Shown in pieces: positions 45,659 through 57,800 of a stretch of DNA of 64,000 nt (position 1 is the stretch's first letter; each line of letters opens with the position of its first letter). Made by a program: the position numbers and the translations under genes. The notes below the pieces were generated by a model. The model saw only the letters and a list, made by a program, of their open reading frames with translations. It was not told where the DNA came from and did no database searches. The DNA lies in NCBI GenBank assembly GCA_027605045.1, contig JAQFWX010000009.1, forward strand, positions 744,001-808,000, written 5' to 3'. The DNA comes from Phallus indusiatus (lineage: Eukaryota; Basidiomycota; Agaricomycetes; Phallales; Phallaceae).

Positions 45659-45709
45659 TGTCCTATGTCCTATGTCCTGTGTCCTGTGTCCTGTGTCCTG
45701 TGTCCTGAT
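45659..45709. repeat. 7-bp tandem repeat (TGTCCTR)n
   Basis: Seven units of TGTCCTA or TGTCCTG, with the A form first (two units) and the G form after. The reverse strand can be read as TGHRTQD-like peptide, but this is a repeat artefact inside a 64-codon frame. Confidence 0.8.
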
Positions 45710-45919
45710 GTACTTGCCTATTCCGGAGAAGCTCATATATAGCTTCCGCCCGTTTGATGGGTAAGAACAATGAGAACACAAACAGGAAGTCCAGAAGCCT
45801 CAGTTCATAAAATAGAAAATGACTGTTAGCCAATGAAATCATATATTTTTTTGACGACCATCACTGGCACTCCATTGTTATTACAACCGAGTGCCGCATC
45901 GAAATACAGAAATACATGT

Positions 45920-47190
45920 GTGAGTCTACGCTGATATTTGATATTTTCGTGCGATAAAAATCGGTACCTACTACATACTTCGAAATTATAGCTTGCGGTA
46001 CTGCACATTCTCATTGCAAAGTCAAAAATCATTTTATTCAAATCTCGGCGAACGGAAAGCCTCGTGTTTTATTTGCCTTATCCCTTTATACCGTTCTTCA
46101 AGTAGTACAGCCACTAGTGATTTTTGTCAAACGTCACCAATATTTCCTACGTCGGCATGCCGTAAGATAAAAAGATAAACTTGACTCATTCGCCTTGACG
46201 ATACTTTTGATCTGAAAACTGGTTTTTAATAAGCCTAAATGTTTGAGGCTTTGGCTTGGTACGTTGTTTTACAGTGAATCACGAATCAACGAGGACAAGG
46301 GTTCTTCAAATTTTGCCAGTCACGGTTTCAGTGGTTTGGAGACTTGGTGATGGTAAATATGCACGCCATGGTTCATCATGATGGGAAGATTTCGTTTCGG
46401 ACGTCGAAAGCCGTTCTTTCGCGCGAGAGGGAACGGCGAGCTCTGAAGGCTGTACCTAATGCACATGGTTCAGATCAACCCCGTGCTTGATAGTATCGCG
46501 GCGTAGTAGTACCTCTTGCTTTCAGTCACCATGACATACCCAAATGAACTTGGTTCAATTTAAAACGTAGTGAATAGAGAGGGTTTAGGGGTTAGTGTGA
46601 GCCTCCCGTGATATTTGATCTTTTTGTGCGTTAAAAACCGATACCTCTTGCTTAAATTATAGCTTGCACTGGCAGACGGTCATAATCCATTGCATACCCC
46701 AAGGTCATTTAATCAAATTTCGAACAATAAGCCTCAATAGTTTCTTTGCCATGCCGTAAGACTTAAAAATAAACTTGACTTAATTGTCTTGACGACATTT
46801 TTGATTGAAAACTGATTTTTCAATAATAAGTCCATCTGTTTGAGGCTTTGGCTTGACACGCTGTTTACAGAGATTAAAAATCAGCAAATAACAACGAGTA
46901 CAGGGGTCTCTCAATTTTATTTTGCCAGTTTCAAGGTTTTGGAAGCTTGGTGATGGCAGTTACGCCATGGTCTTCATGGCGGAAAGATTTTGATTCGGAC
47001 GTCGACGGTCGTGCTTTCGCGCGAGGGGGAGCGGCGAGCTTTTGAAGGCTGTACATGTACCTCATGCATCATGATTCAGATCAGTCCAGTCCTTGATATG
47101 ATTGCAGTACAGTAGCACGCCTTGTCTTCAATCACCATGACATACCCAAGGGAACTTGGTTTAAATTTAAACTTAGTAGGTAGCGAGGGA
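45920..47190. repeat. Diverged tandem duplication, period about 680 bp
   Basis: Unit 1 (about 45920-46583) and unit 2 (about 46597-47190) share, in the same order, GATATTTGAT next to TCGTGCGATAAAA / TTGTGCGTTAAAA, the words TTATAGCTTGC, GCCGTAAGA, TTTGAGGCTTTGGCTTG, a GC-rich core (TTTCGCGCGAGRGGGARCGG), GAAGGCTGTAC, and CACCATGACATACCCAA followed by GAACTTGGTT. Small insertions and deletions and many substitutions separate them. Neither unit has a convincing reading frame on either strand. It may be part of an unknown repeat family or a duplicated non-coding or decayed locus. Confidence 0.8.
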
Positions 47191-48541
47191 ATACCTCGTC
47201 TAGCTTCGTAAGAACCCGCACGCAAGTGAGAGACGAACCGACGCTTTTTGGACGGAATGGAACGAAAAGCACTCTAACTTGCATACAAGGAGCTTAGCCT
47301 AAATGCTGTATGTACATAGCACTAACAAGTTGCGTTACCTTAGACCTCGAAAAATGCTGCTAAAGCAAATTTTAGGGCTGACATCAAGAACGTCCTTAAG
47401 TTCCATGCGTTAACTAAGACCGACGTCGAGTATGTGCAACACCGGAAATAATCAACGATATTATTCACTGGTCGTTCTGTAATAGTAGACTGTGAGTATG
47501 CCGACTCGGCTCAAAGAGCTCACGCTAATTACTACATAAAACGTTGATCAGCTCACTTGATATAAATCATGTTGCTTGGATTTATGCGACAGTCTGAGAT
47601 GTGCGATACGCCAGTTATTAGTCGCTTTGGACTTGGAAAGAAACACCGCTAAAGTACGTCAAAGTGCTCCCGAAAGAGCTCTATTGACACAGATCAGTTT
47701 GACAGGCTGAGACGATCATCACCGTTAATCCCACAAAATTCACGGAAACCTAAGCGAGGATGTAAGTCGTGGGCTCTTTCGAGACGTAGATTGAAAAATT
47801 GGCAAGGAAACTATTTGCCTGAAATATAACGAGTTTCAGGACGTGCCCTAGGAACAAGTCAATAACCGGCGTATAATCAAAAATAGATGTTCAGTAACCA
47901 CTGACGTTCAGTAAGCCGTGAATATTGTTGGCATAATTGGGGAGCTGGCTCACTTGCTGCTCAAACTCTTGCGAGTGGACGCCAAAACCTTAAATTGTTC
48001 GTGAACGACAATAATAGATACTTCATGTCTTGGAATGTAAGCCCGGTGTTCACTGGTAAGTCAGGTCCTGGCTTGGTATTAATAAAATTGAATTTCGGAA
48101 GCAATACTGTCAGTGTAGTTGAGCAAAAACATTACAATTGAATAATCAATGTATGGATCACGTCGATAGATAGATGTAATTTTGTCTTTTCTCGATTTCC
48201 GAGGAGTTGCGGCGAGTTGGTACTTTAATACTCATGAGCGGGGAGGCACTAAGCATTGATAGCAAGCCAAAAGATCGATGCAATCAGATAAAAGGGAAGC
48301 TTATGAATCTGGTCTCTCGACGAGGGACTTCAAAACGGAAATAGGTGATGATGCTCTTAGTTAGATCATGAGAAAATCGGCCGGTGTCTTGACAGAGGTC
48401 GGCATGGGGTTAACCACACAAGCAGTAAGGTCCAGATAGGCCAACACCAGAAGGGTGAAACTCACCTCACGAGTTGGGAAATCGATGATGACTAGCGAGT
48501 CTCGGAACAGAATATTTGATGATGCCAATCTGACGATTGTT
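47191..48541. other. No gene seen
   Basis: About 1.35 kb without coding signal. One 63-codon minus-strand frame at 48361-48552 ends next to the weak ORF at 48542-48841 and is followed by a GTGAGT-like donor. I could not join the two in frame. Confidence 0.4.
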
Positions 48542-48841
48542 TTATCCTTCATGCTGTCTCAATACAGCTCGGAACTCTGAGTTTGACCGCTCAAAAACAT
48601 TCATTAGGTCCGAAATTTTATCCATGTCCTTACTTCGGCAAAGCTTGTTGAGTAAATTGACAGATCTTGAACTTTTGCAACGCGACACCGACTTGATCGC
48701 CTTCAGAAAAGAAACTCGGGAGTCGCCGGCACCGGGACCGGGCTGTGGGTCATTGACCGGCGCCTTTTGTGTGCGTTCGCCCCGTCCGCGATCTTCGCCG
48801 CGCTCGGACAATCCGTGTTTCAGTGATATCATCCAGCACAC
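48542..48841 (-). CDS. Weak ORF, hypothetical or gene fragment
   Basis: 99 codons starting MCWMISLKHGLSERGED, with a Pro/Gly-rich part and a basic-helical part (SFLKAIKSVSRCKSSRSVNL, then KDMDKISDLMNVFERS). Bases 48710-48810 are visibly more GC-rich than the surrounding DNA, as coding DNA here tends to be. No family is recognised. It may be a fragment of a longer lost gene or chance. Confidence 0.2.
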   Translation of the reverse strand: MCWMISLKHGLSERGEDRGRGERTQKAPVNDPQPGPGAGDSRVSFLKAIKSVSRCKSSRSVNLLNKLCRSKDMDKISDLMNVFERSNSEFRAVLRQHEG

Positions 48842-51800
48842 AAATTCTTCTTCTTTTCTTCTAACTTTTCATCCATCTATCTCTGTTTGTTTGATTTTAA
48901 GTCTACGATATCACTACTATCGCGACGCCAGATCTGAATTTGAACAATCACCGTTACACAGGACTAAACTCGATCGCGACAAGCCCAAGTCCAGACACCA
49001 TGGACCTCAATACTTAAAATAGTAACTCCCAACTTTAACTCATCATGTCCAATGTAATGTTTATTAATTAAAATCACAGCTTTCTTTGTTTTACGGCTCG
49101 AAAGCCGACTGATACTTCTATATCTTTCCCCATGCGATGCTCTTCGAAACACATCTGTCATCAGTAGCATCAATGGCGACGGATCGCACGAGCCGTGGCT
49201 ATTCATGGTCGTCTAGATGATCAGTCAACAGCAGCGTGAAAAGGCGGTGCGAGCGTAAAGAGTTGACGACGCACGTCGTACTTCAAATCCTCAAAAGCTC
49301 CCCACCTCGTCACCATCAATCAATCATTTACTCCTTACGACTGCACATTCGCTCCATCAATCACAGATTCAACACATTATCATTAAACGCATCATAAAAC
49401 CAGAAAAAGTGCCACATTTCCTAATTGAATAATCGTTCAACCACTGCCGTCCCCGCGCCTGCTTTGTCCGCTGACTTGACATCAGTGGGCCTGTCAACAT
49501 GTTATCGGCTCGCCGCTCAACTGCTGTCCCTTGCGTGCGATCAAATCTTTCCGGAAATCATTCTCACACCCTATTCTCCATGCGGTCATCGCTACTTCGC
49601 TAACGTCGAAGAAAAGTTCTTTCAAAAAAAGAACATCAAATCAGTAGGGCCATCTATACATGTAAGTGTATACCACATAAACCAATTTGAATGGTATCAA
49701 TATCACTCACGAGCACCAAACTAAAATGAAAACAGCCGCGATATCATCATTATCATCCGAACCTTTCTGGCCGCTTGTTGTTATACTTAGAGTTAAAGAC
49801 CTTGCCTAACTCTAAACGAAACAAATCCACACCCAATACACGTGTATGTAATTCTTTTTTTTTCACGCACGCACGAACCTTTGGGCTATCAATCGCCTCG
49901 ACTTCTAAATCATTATCCGTATCCGCGTGTCAATGGACTTAATTAGGTGTTTGTTGATATAATTGAATATGGTCTTCATGTATATCACGCGATTAAACGC
50001 CTCTTCAATTGCAACGGCACAAACTAAGGTCCGAATTCAGGAAATCATGCATCCTTTGTTATGCTATGTTATGTTATGATCTGTAAGCTGCGGTTACTAT
50101 ATTTTGTCACTATTTCACTTTCCCGTGAGGTTCTAATCTATTAATCATTTATGCAGGCTTCTTTTAGTTCCTCCCTTCTTTTCTTTTCATTTCAAACTCC
50201 CCCTTTCCGTTTAAAGATATGTGCATTGTCCGCTTGATTATACAATTCACTAATAATATCTACTGCATTGTCTGCCCTGAAGATGACACTGACACTCACG
50301 TATGAGAGAAGTCGTTGTGCTTCCAAATCGCCCATTTCGCTTCCGTAGATCGATTTCGAATGATAACATACGTGACATACCCCAACAATACAAATACATG
50401 TCTGGTACTTCGCAATCTTAAGTTACCCGCTGATTTATATATATCCGGCTGAAGGATGCAGTCATATAAGCGTCAGTGGAGTTTTTTTTTTTTTGAATTC
50501 GGCAGTTTCGTCATTATAACGTTTTCAACCCTAGGACCGAGTAATAGCGTTGCGTACTATCACCATACGCATGAGCCTAAATCTAAGTTTTCTCTTGATC
50601 TTTCAAAATCGGAATCCGTGTCGTAGTGAGATGAAAGGACAAAGTCCCTGATACCTCTGGTCGCGTAAACCGTGTGGGTGACTAGTCTCTCATCACACAA
50701 AATAATTAATTTTAACCAAGGTCATACAAGTACAACGTCAGTGCCACGCCTGTTCGAAACTCAGTCGCACAAGTTTTTTTTTTCAACATATTACCTTACT
50801 AGGAAAGCATCAGCGATGAATTTTATCTAACTTAAAGTTGATCGATATCGTGACATAATGATATGCATTGATACTTCCTTCCTTCTCAAATCAAATCCAC
50901 CCCCTTGGATAAATCTCAATTCTCCCACCCATCTGTCTACCTGCCTTCTCCAACGTGATCCTACTGGTTCAAGACGGCCGCACGCATCTCAATGGTAAGC
51001 CGGCTCGGAAAAAGAGGCCTTGGACTCCGCTAAATGGATAATCCCGGTTCTTCTAGCTCAGAATGCCAATCTAAAATAAATCGCAAACAGCTAATCCTGT
51101 TTTAGGCTGGGGATTTCCCAACTAAAACTAATTCCCCAAAGAACTCATATGACTGCGCCACGGCTCTCAGGCTTCTTGATAGCTTCCCCTCTCTTCCATC
51201 TCATTCTGCGTATCCGCCTTCTTTTTTCCTTTGTTTCTCGCGAATAAGACTATTTCTTCTTTATTCCCCCTTTTCCCTTCTCTAGTCCAAAACCTCGGAA
51301 ATCATCGCATGAGTGTCTGACGCCACATGTCTGTCGGTTTAAGGATACATATTACTTATTTACTTACTTTAAATTATTTGATGCGTAAGTCAATATGACC
51401 GCGATATCTATGCTATTTATATATTATATACTGACTTCCCTTTATGTAGAGAAAGTTCGCCGCGGCGCGTAATTTATCAATCAAAGTGTGTACACTATCC
51501 TCGCGATTACTATTGCCAATGTCATTCCCGTTTTTTCTCGACCGGATAAAGTCCCGATTATAAAATAACCCCAATCCCGTAATTTTTATCATTAGCGGCT
51601 AAACGACGTCGTATGCACAGCCTATGCAGTCGTGTGGGTTTTCATGTTCGCCTAGATGACATCGACGAGCCTCTCGGGACAACCGTTTACGGTATGGCAT
51701 GTCCTATTTTACGTATCCCAGAGGTTCATTTCCGCTCGACATGCGCAAGGCTCTCTCAAAATGCCATTCTTACGTTACCAGCGAAAGAATATGCATGCAA

Positions 51801-54800
51801 AATTCAACACATCGCAGAAATGCCTCAGCCGAAAGAAGATCATGACGTAAACGTGCCACTGGCATTTGCATATGCCATACACTTTAATCTCCCCGTCCCC
51901 AAATCTACTTTTTTTTTTTTGCTAAGTGACAGCTGCCAGACAATTATTTTTGTTGGACTTTAGTATTGTTTTTTCGCTGATTTTCTATGTCTCTCGTCTC
52001 GGTCCATCGAACAACTCGCGCAAGTATGATCGATCTTCATCGGAACATGATTATCACAGATAGCACTCTCCCTATCTCATTCAATTCCCCACAAATAGCC
52101 AATCGGAAATTTGCCATTACGCAAGCACCAATGCCATGGCATAGTGGGACATACATAATGAGGCTATGCATCCAGTCTTCTTATCTTCCATATTATAGAA
52201 TACATACACGTCTGGCCGAGGCTCACCAGCCCATCTGGATTATATATACAGGCCATAAGGTACGCTCCTTTTCATTTGAGATGTATATTCATCAGATTGG
52301 CTAACATCCGTTTCCGTCATGTGAAAAGTGACGTCATTGGCTAGAGTATTAGAAATGAAAAAAAGCCTTGGTCATATTCTCATTGCGACCGGTGGTGGCC
52401 TGCCTGACACTTCTGTATGAAACAACGATTAAATATTATTATCATGGTGACGAAATCACATCACGAGTTTTTCCCAATTAAGGTTGAAATTAAACTTCCA
52501 AAGAGCTCAAAGATTTTTATTTTTAAAAAACCTTCAATGTAATCCAAAAAAACCGCATGGGATTCTTTTGAATCATAATAATGTGCCAACAGGTTGGTTC
52601 TGTCCTTTCATATTTCCCAGTCTATTATGTGATTGCTTAATTCTCATCGTGATATGAACGCAACATTATTTATGTTATTGAGGAACAAAACAACGGGCAT
52701 GGGCATGGGCATGGCACATTTTATCAGCGCGAATCCCAATTACGCCGTGGGAGTCGGGAGCATTATTTGAACACACCACGCTTCGACGCCAAAGTTCAAA
52801 TTTTTGCTTCCACAGGATCCCCGCAGTTCCTACTATGTGCATAAAGAGTCGCAAATCACACAAGATCATCGCATATAAGCCCTGCGAGCAGATGCGTATG
52901 AATGTTCAAATCTGGTGCTCATGTTACCACAGATAAACAGATAATAGAACATTATCCCGAGATGGCGTTGATCAGTGTCCCCGTGGAATTCATAGAATTC
53001 ACAAGAAGCAGGGCCTTCATCTTCTAGATTCTTGCCCATGGCTGGACTAAAAGGGACTAAACCGATTCAAGTCTTTTTTGCATATTTGTTTTGGGCCCGG
53101 ATGTGTCAGAATAATCAGGGCAGTGTGATAAATCATGACGTAGGAGTGGACCGCCGTCTCGGAGTCCAAGATTGGCATTTAATTATAGGCTAGTCAGGTA
53201 CGAATTTAAAAAATTTCTTCTTTTCTCTCTTCTACTTCCTTCTCCTTCTTTGATGCACGTACATACAAAGGCGCGTGTCAACAGAGCCTAGGCATACCCG
53301 CACCATCCCTGAACTCAAAAATTCGAACCTTCTTGGAAAAAGATGCACAATTTTTTAGTGCGTGCATTTTCCGAATGGGCACTGTTCGGAAAGAAGCCGG
53401 AAAATATGTTTTATTTATTTGGATTTGCATACCCAAAATTCTATACGTGTAATGTATGCAACTGGTTTCGAACTGTCTTCTTTTGACATCAGCGGAATAA
53501 ATGCAAACTCTAGTTCGCACAATATCACGGCGCGCAGCCAAATCACATTACATAGAAGCAATGTCCCGAACTTGACAAACGTCATATTCTTCCTGGCTAT
53601 TTGTGACCACATATTTTGTATTGCGCGCACAGCCTCAAGCCTGACAAACCGACGGAAAAATGGGCACTACTTACAATTTGGGGATTAAGATCTTAGATCA
53701 CCGATATGTACTAACATCCCGCGGTACTAGCAGGCAGCACCATCCGGTACCATCAAGACTCAGCCTGGCTTATTCGTTTCGATTTGCATTGGTATATACT
53801 TACAACAAGGTTTGTGCGATCATTCTATGCCTCATACGAACATTGGTATTCGCGTTTTTTATCTGCTTATCTCCTAATAAAGACAAGTTTAGTGCGTTGC
53901 CGCAAGCACTGGACTAAATCGCACGCACGTCCTGGCTGAGTGGCACAACAGTCAAATTTCATGAGTTTACCATGTAGGACACATTGGCTTCTCTTTCAAT
54001 ATCAAGGGCCCTGTGCAATACATACCTAGTGCTCCTCTTGATAATCGGCGATCAAAAGATATGGATCCACCTAATTTTTCCATTCAAAAAGAAGAACCAC
54101 TGTACATCTGTCAAGGTTAAACTTGCCATGGTTAGCTGCCAAGGATGACAGTTCGGGATTGAATGAAGACTCACGTCACAGTTAGAGCGAACGTTCATCG
54201 TAAATTATTCCGGGATTGAATAACCATCTCGGCTTCAAGTAATAATTAACGTTCGCTGGCATGAGCCTGCTGGCAGTGGCAGTGTCTAGGCTGGCTGAGT
54301 TGGTTGGACCTTGGCGGACCGTGGATTTAACGATGCATCATACAAGACCATACCTAGACAAAACGGCTAGGTCAGCGGTTCAACCACCGTAACGTCCGTG
54401 CGCATTGTAAATCATGTACAAAATAAAAAAGTCTTTGTGCCATGTGCTATGTAACAGTTTCTAACCTTGGCGGTGGCCGGTCCCCCGCTTCCCCCTTGCC
54501 CCTACATAAGCCCGACATATATAGCGGATGTCAGGAGGACTCCAAAAAGGGCCCGATGACCGTGACGTAGGAGGACGTAGGTATGTATGTTCTTAGCATC
54601 GGGATGGCGATCGCGTCCTAGTGCAAATTGGTAGTAGCCCAAGGCGAGGGGCCAGACTATGCATCATATTCCCGAATCGGCTTATGCAGGTTCGACTCCG
54701 GATTCGGCTTCCATTTCAAGAAATATCTTGGGAGGCTCGGCTCGTTCTTTTCTCTTTATTCTTTTTGCGGACGGGTATAGACGACCTTGTTTTTTTAAAT

Positions 54801-57800
54801 CATCGTGTGGGGGAGAACAGACACCGAAAAGGCTCCGGATAAATAACAGTATCCGGAGAAGGAAGTTGGCCTGTTAAACTTTTATTGACACATCAATGCT
54901 GTATTAGGTCTCTCGAGACTTCGTATGTTTCTCGAAAAGACCGTCATGGTTCCACGTTCCACTGACAGTCAATGGCGTATGGATTTATCCAAGCGCCGTC
55001 GGCAAAAGAACAATTGGCGACATGCGTGGCTGCAATCGGAAGTGCGTGCCAAATCGCCCACAATATTCATAATTTTTTGCATGTCACATACATACTTCTC
55101 TAGTCAATTCCTGTGTGCGCATGGATAAACCATACATAGGTTCTATTTTGAAATGAATGGTCAATGACCCAATGCAGTTCATAAGATTGTATTATGTATC
55201 TAATAGAGCGACTTCGGAGATACTAGACCCTAATTAACTGAAAAGGTTCTGATAGAATTGGCTTCTTTTTTGCCTGCAGGCAAGCAGTCGTCAGTGCTAC
55301 GTGTGAAGGATCGGCGAAGTCTCCGCGTAATTGAGAGGGAAAAAATCAAACAGATTCCCGATGTTATGTAAAGCCAATTCACACAACAAACAATTCATTT
55401 TGAAAGAGGACAATTGGCAAAAAAAAGAAACAGCGATTTCGGGTCAGTCAGCCACCTTTTGGATGATTCACGATAGGGTTCTTTGCCAAGTGCACGCAGA
55501 ATTTAGAAATTCGATTTGAATTCAAGATCAAACCATCGCCGACTGTAGCTTACCCGTTTCTTATTGCGTCGAGTAAGAATAACAAAACTATATTGCGATG
55601 CGAGACGGAAGTATGTACATGGGTAAATTTGAATTCAGGCACTGTCAATGCTAGCAGCTAAAAAGGTCGCCGTGGCGCGGGTTTACTGTGGATAACCTTG
55701 GCCTGATTTACGTAATGACTGATTCGTAATCCACAGATCCTCCGGTTCCGATGAGTGCATACGTGGTTGTCGTTTCGAAGATCCCTAAGGTGCCCATTCA
55801 TTTATTTTTGATATGATATATAAATAGAAAGAAATCAATAAATATTCTTTTGACATCAAAAGAAGCCTATGATAAGTCAAGATGGAACTTATCCTTCCGA
55901 ACGTTAAATAAGACAGTTAAGTGATAAGTCCACCTTCCTGGGACTCTGCTTAAAACGGCACGCAAAAAAGCGAATATTGAAATACAACTACGCCATTGCC
56001 CGATCTGGTTTAATTAGCCCTGTGAGTATATGAGGTCTGGCTTCATCTGTGCTTCTTTTTCTTCTCACGGGTTTGATTATCGTAATCAATTAATCCTCCT
56101 TTTCGAGATCGCCATGCCCTGATTTAGTCAATTTTTTTTTGTCCGAGCCTCGTGTTTTCGTGGAAAAGCTAAAGTTTGCCAAAATGGATGGGACGGACGG
56201 AAGAAGGATTGAATATGGAAATTTCGTTTTGAAGCTGGTTTTCTTAACACATTCAAGAACGGTTGACATGCCACCCAGTAAGCTTAAAAATACGCACCGC
56301 GCGTGGTCAACGACGCTAGTATTGGATGATGAGACCTCAGAAGGCCCCCGGTTATACAAAAGAAAAATAAAACTGATTAATTATCGGACGTGAGATGTAC
56401 AATATAAACGATCGTTGGCACCTTTCAAACTCAATTGCGCAATAACCCTCGCCTTCGAGATCTTTGATTTGAATTTGGATAGGAAGGGGTGAGGAAAATT
56501 CGAAGAAACTTCAAGGACCTTTTTCAGTTCTTCCAATTTCTATTTAAATCTTGATCCGAATGAATTGGCCTGTGAAATTGATGACATTACTCAAACCCGA
56601 TTCTTCCATTCCTTTTTGTCCTTTGTTTTGACGTTTCGGCTGTGTCAAATACACGCGAATGTCGGGCTATATAGTTTGCAGTGAAATTGATGGGTTTTAG
56701 ATTCATTCCCTGTTCACATGCACGAAAATGATGTGTTTCTATGAAAGAAAACGGCCAGTCCCTTTTTTGAAATTTAAACTCCAGGCGCTTGCTTTGGCTA
56801 ATCACGCTATTAGCCTACCCGTTTCAATGCTTGCGCTCTTTTTCTGTACCCGCTGTTTTATGAATAAAAGGTTACTCACACTTCAATACGATGAGCGAGT
56901 GTTGAGAATTTGGAAGGCTGTTATATATTGCGTGCATAGTCTACATGACGCCGCCGACATTTATAATCGAAGCGACGTAGATCGTCACCCTCGGCGGGCG
57001 CAGGTATCTGTGCAACGTCGGTGAAAACTACACGAATAACTCATCGTCCAATTCCACGGGAACGAGAGATTGGACTCCGGTCCGATATACAAACAATCAG
57101 TACAGGCATACATACATACGATATATCAGATAAGCGCCGTGGCAAAATGAGGCATAGCACAACATAAGCACAGCTTGGGGGGAACTGAATTGCATATATT
57201 ATATATATAGCCGCTATTTGATACGCGAACATTAGAATAGGCTTAGATAGGCCATCACAGGCCATCACGACACGAAAATCAGTCTAACTGGTTTGCGTGC
57301 ATATGTACTAGGTTTACATATTTAGTACCGGCTCGGGCATACATTCCCTGAAAGTAATTTATCATGCGCGTTGTTTACCGTTTTTTGCCGTTCGATTAAC
57401 AACGCCTCCCGAGCCAGTGCGCTTAAGATTATTATTGACACGTCATTTAAGGGCAAAAACTTTGATTTTTCAACCTTCGAACTGAACCGGGTTGCTGTAT
57501 GATCTCTGAAACGTGTAAAGTAAAAAAAAAACGAAGGAGAAAAAAATGAATAGAGCTTCACCATAATTCAATTAATTCTTTACTACTCATTCGTCTTATT
57601 CAATGAATTTTTTTTTTCACATGGAAACCAAATGGTGCTGTCATTCCGGGCTATTATTCTCATTATTCTGATCGTCGTGTCAAAAAAGGCTTTTACCCTG
57701 TATACCGGTCAATCGGCCTCTGGCTATTGCCGATTACCAAACGTTTTATCACACTTGCAACGAATGCTGTCAATTTCAGGATGAGAAGGGCGCTAGATGG

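Larger units (their letters stand above)
42218..45919. other. CYC8 upstream region and start of the gene-poor segment
   Basis: The first few hundred bases probably hold the CYC8 promoter and leader (pyrimidine-rich on the minus strand; two short upstream frames at 42219-42452 and 42335-42634). From about 42.7 kb the DNA is AT-rich with short frames only (largest 127 codons at 43920-44303 on the minus strand, no motif). No tRNA or other RNA gene was recognised. Confidence 0.45.

Noticed and set aside
45587..45781. 64-codon minus-strand frame with TGHRTQD repeats
   Set aside because: It is only the translation of the 7-bp tandem repeat.
54685..54710. tRNA-like T-loop word GGTTCGACTCC
   Set aside because: The five-base stem around it does not pair, and no anticodon or D arm can be laid out at the right distance.
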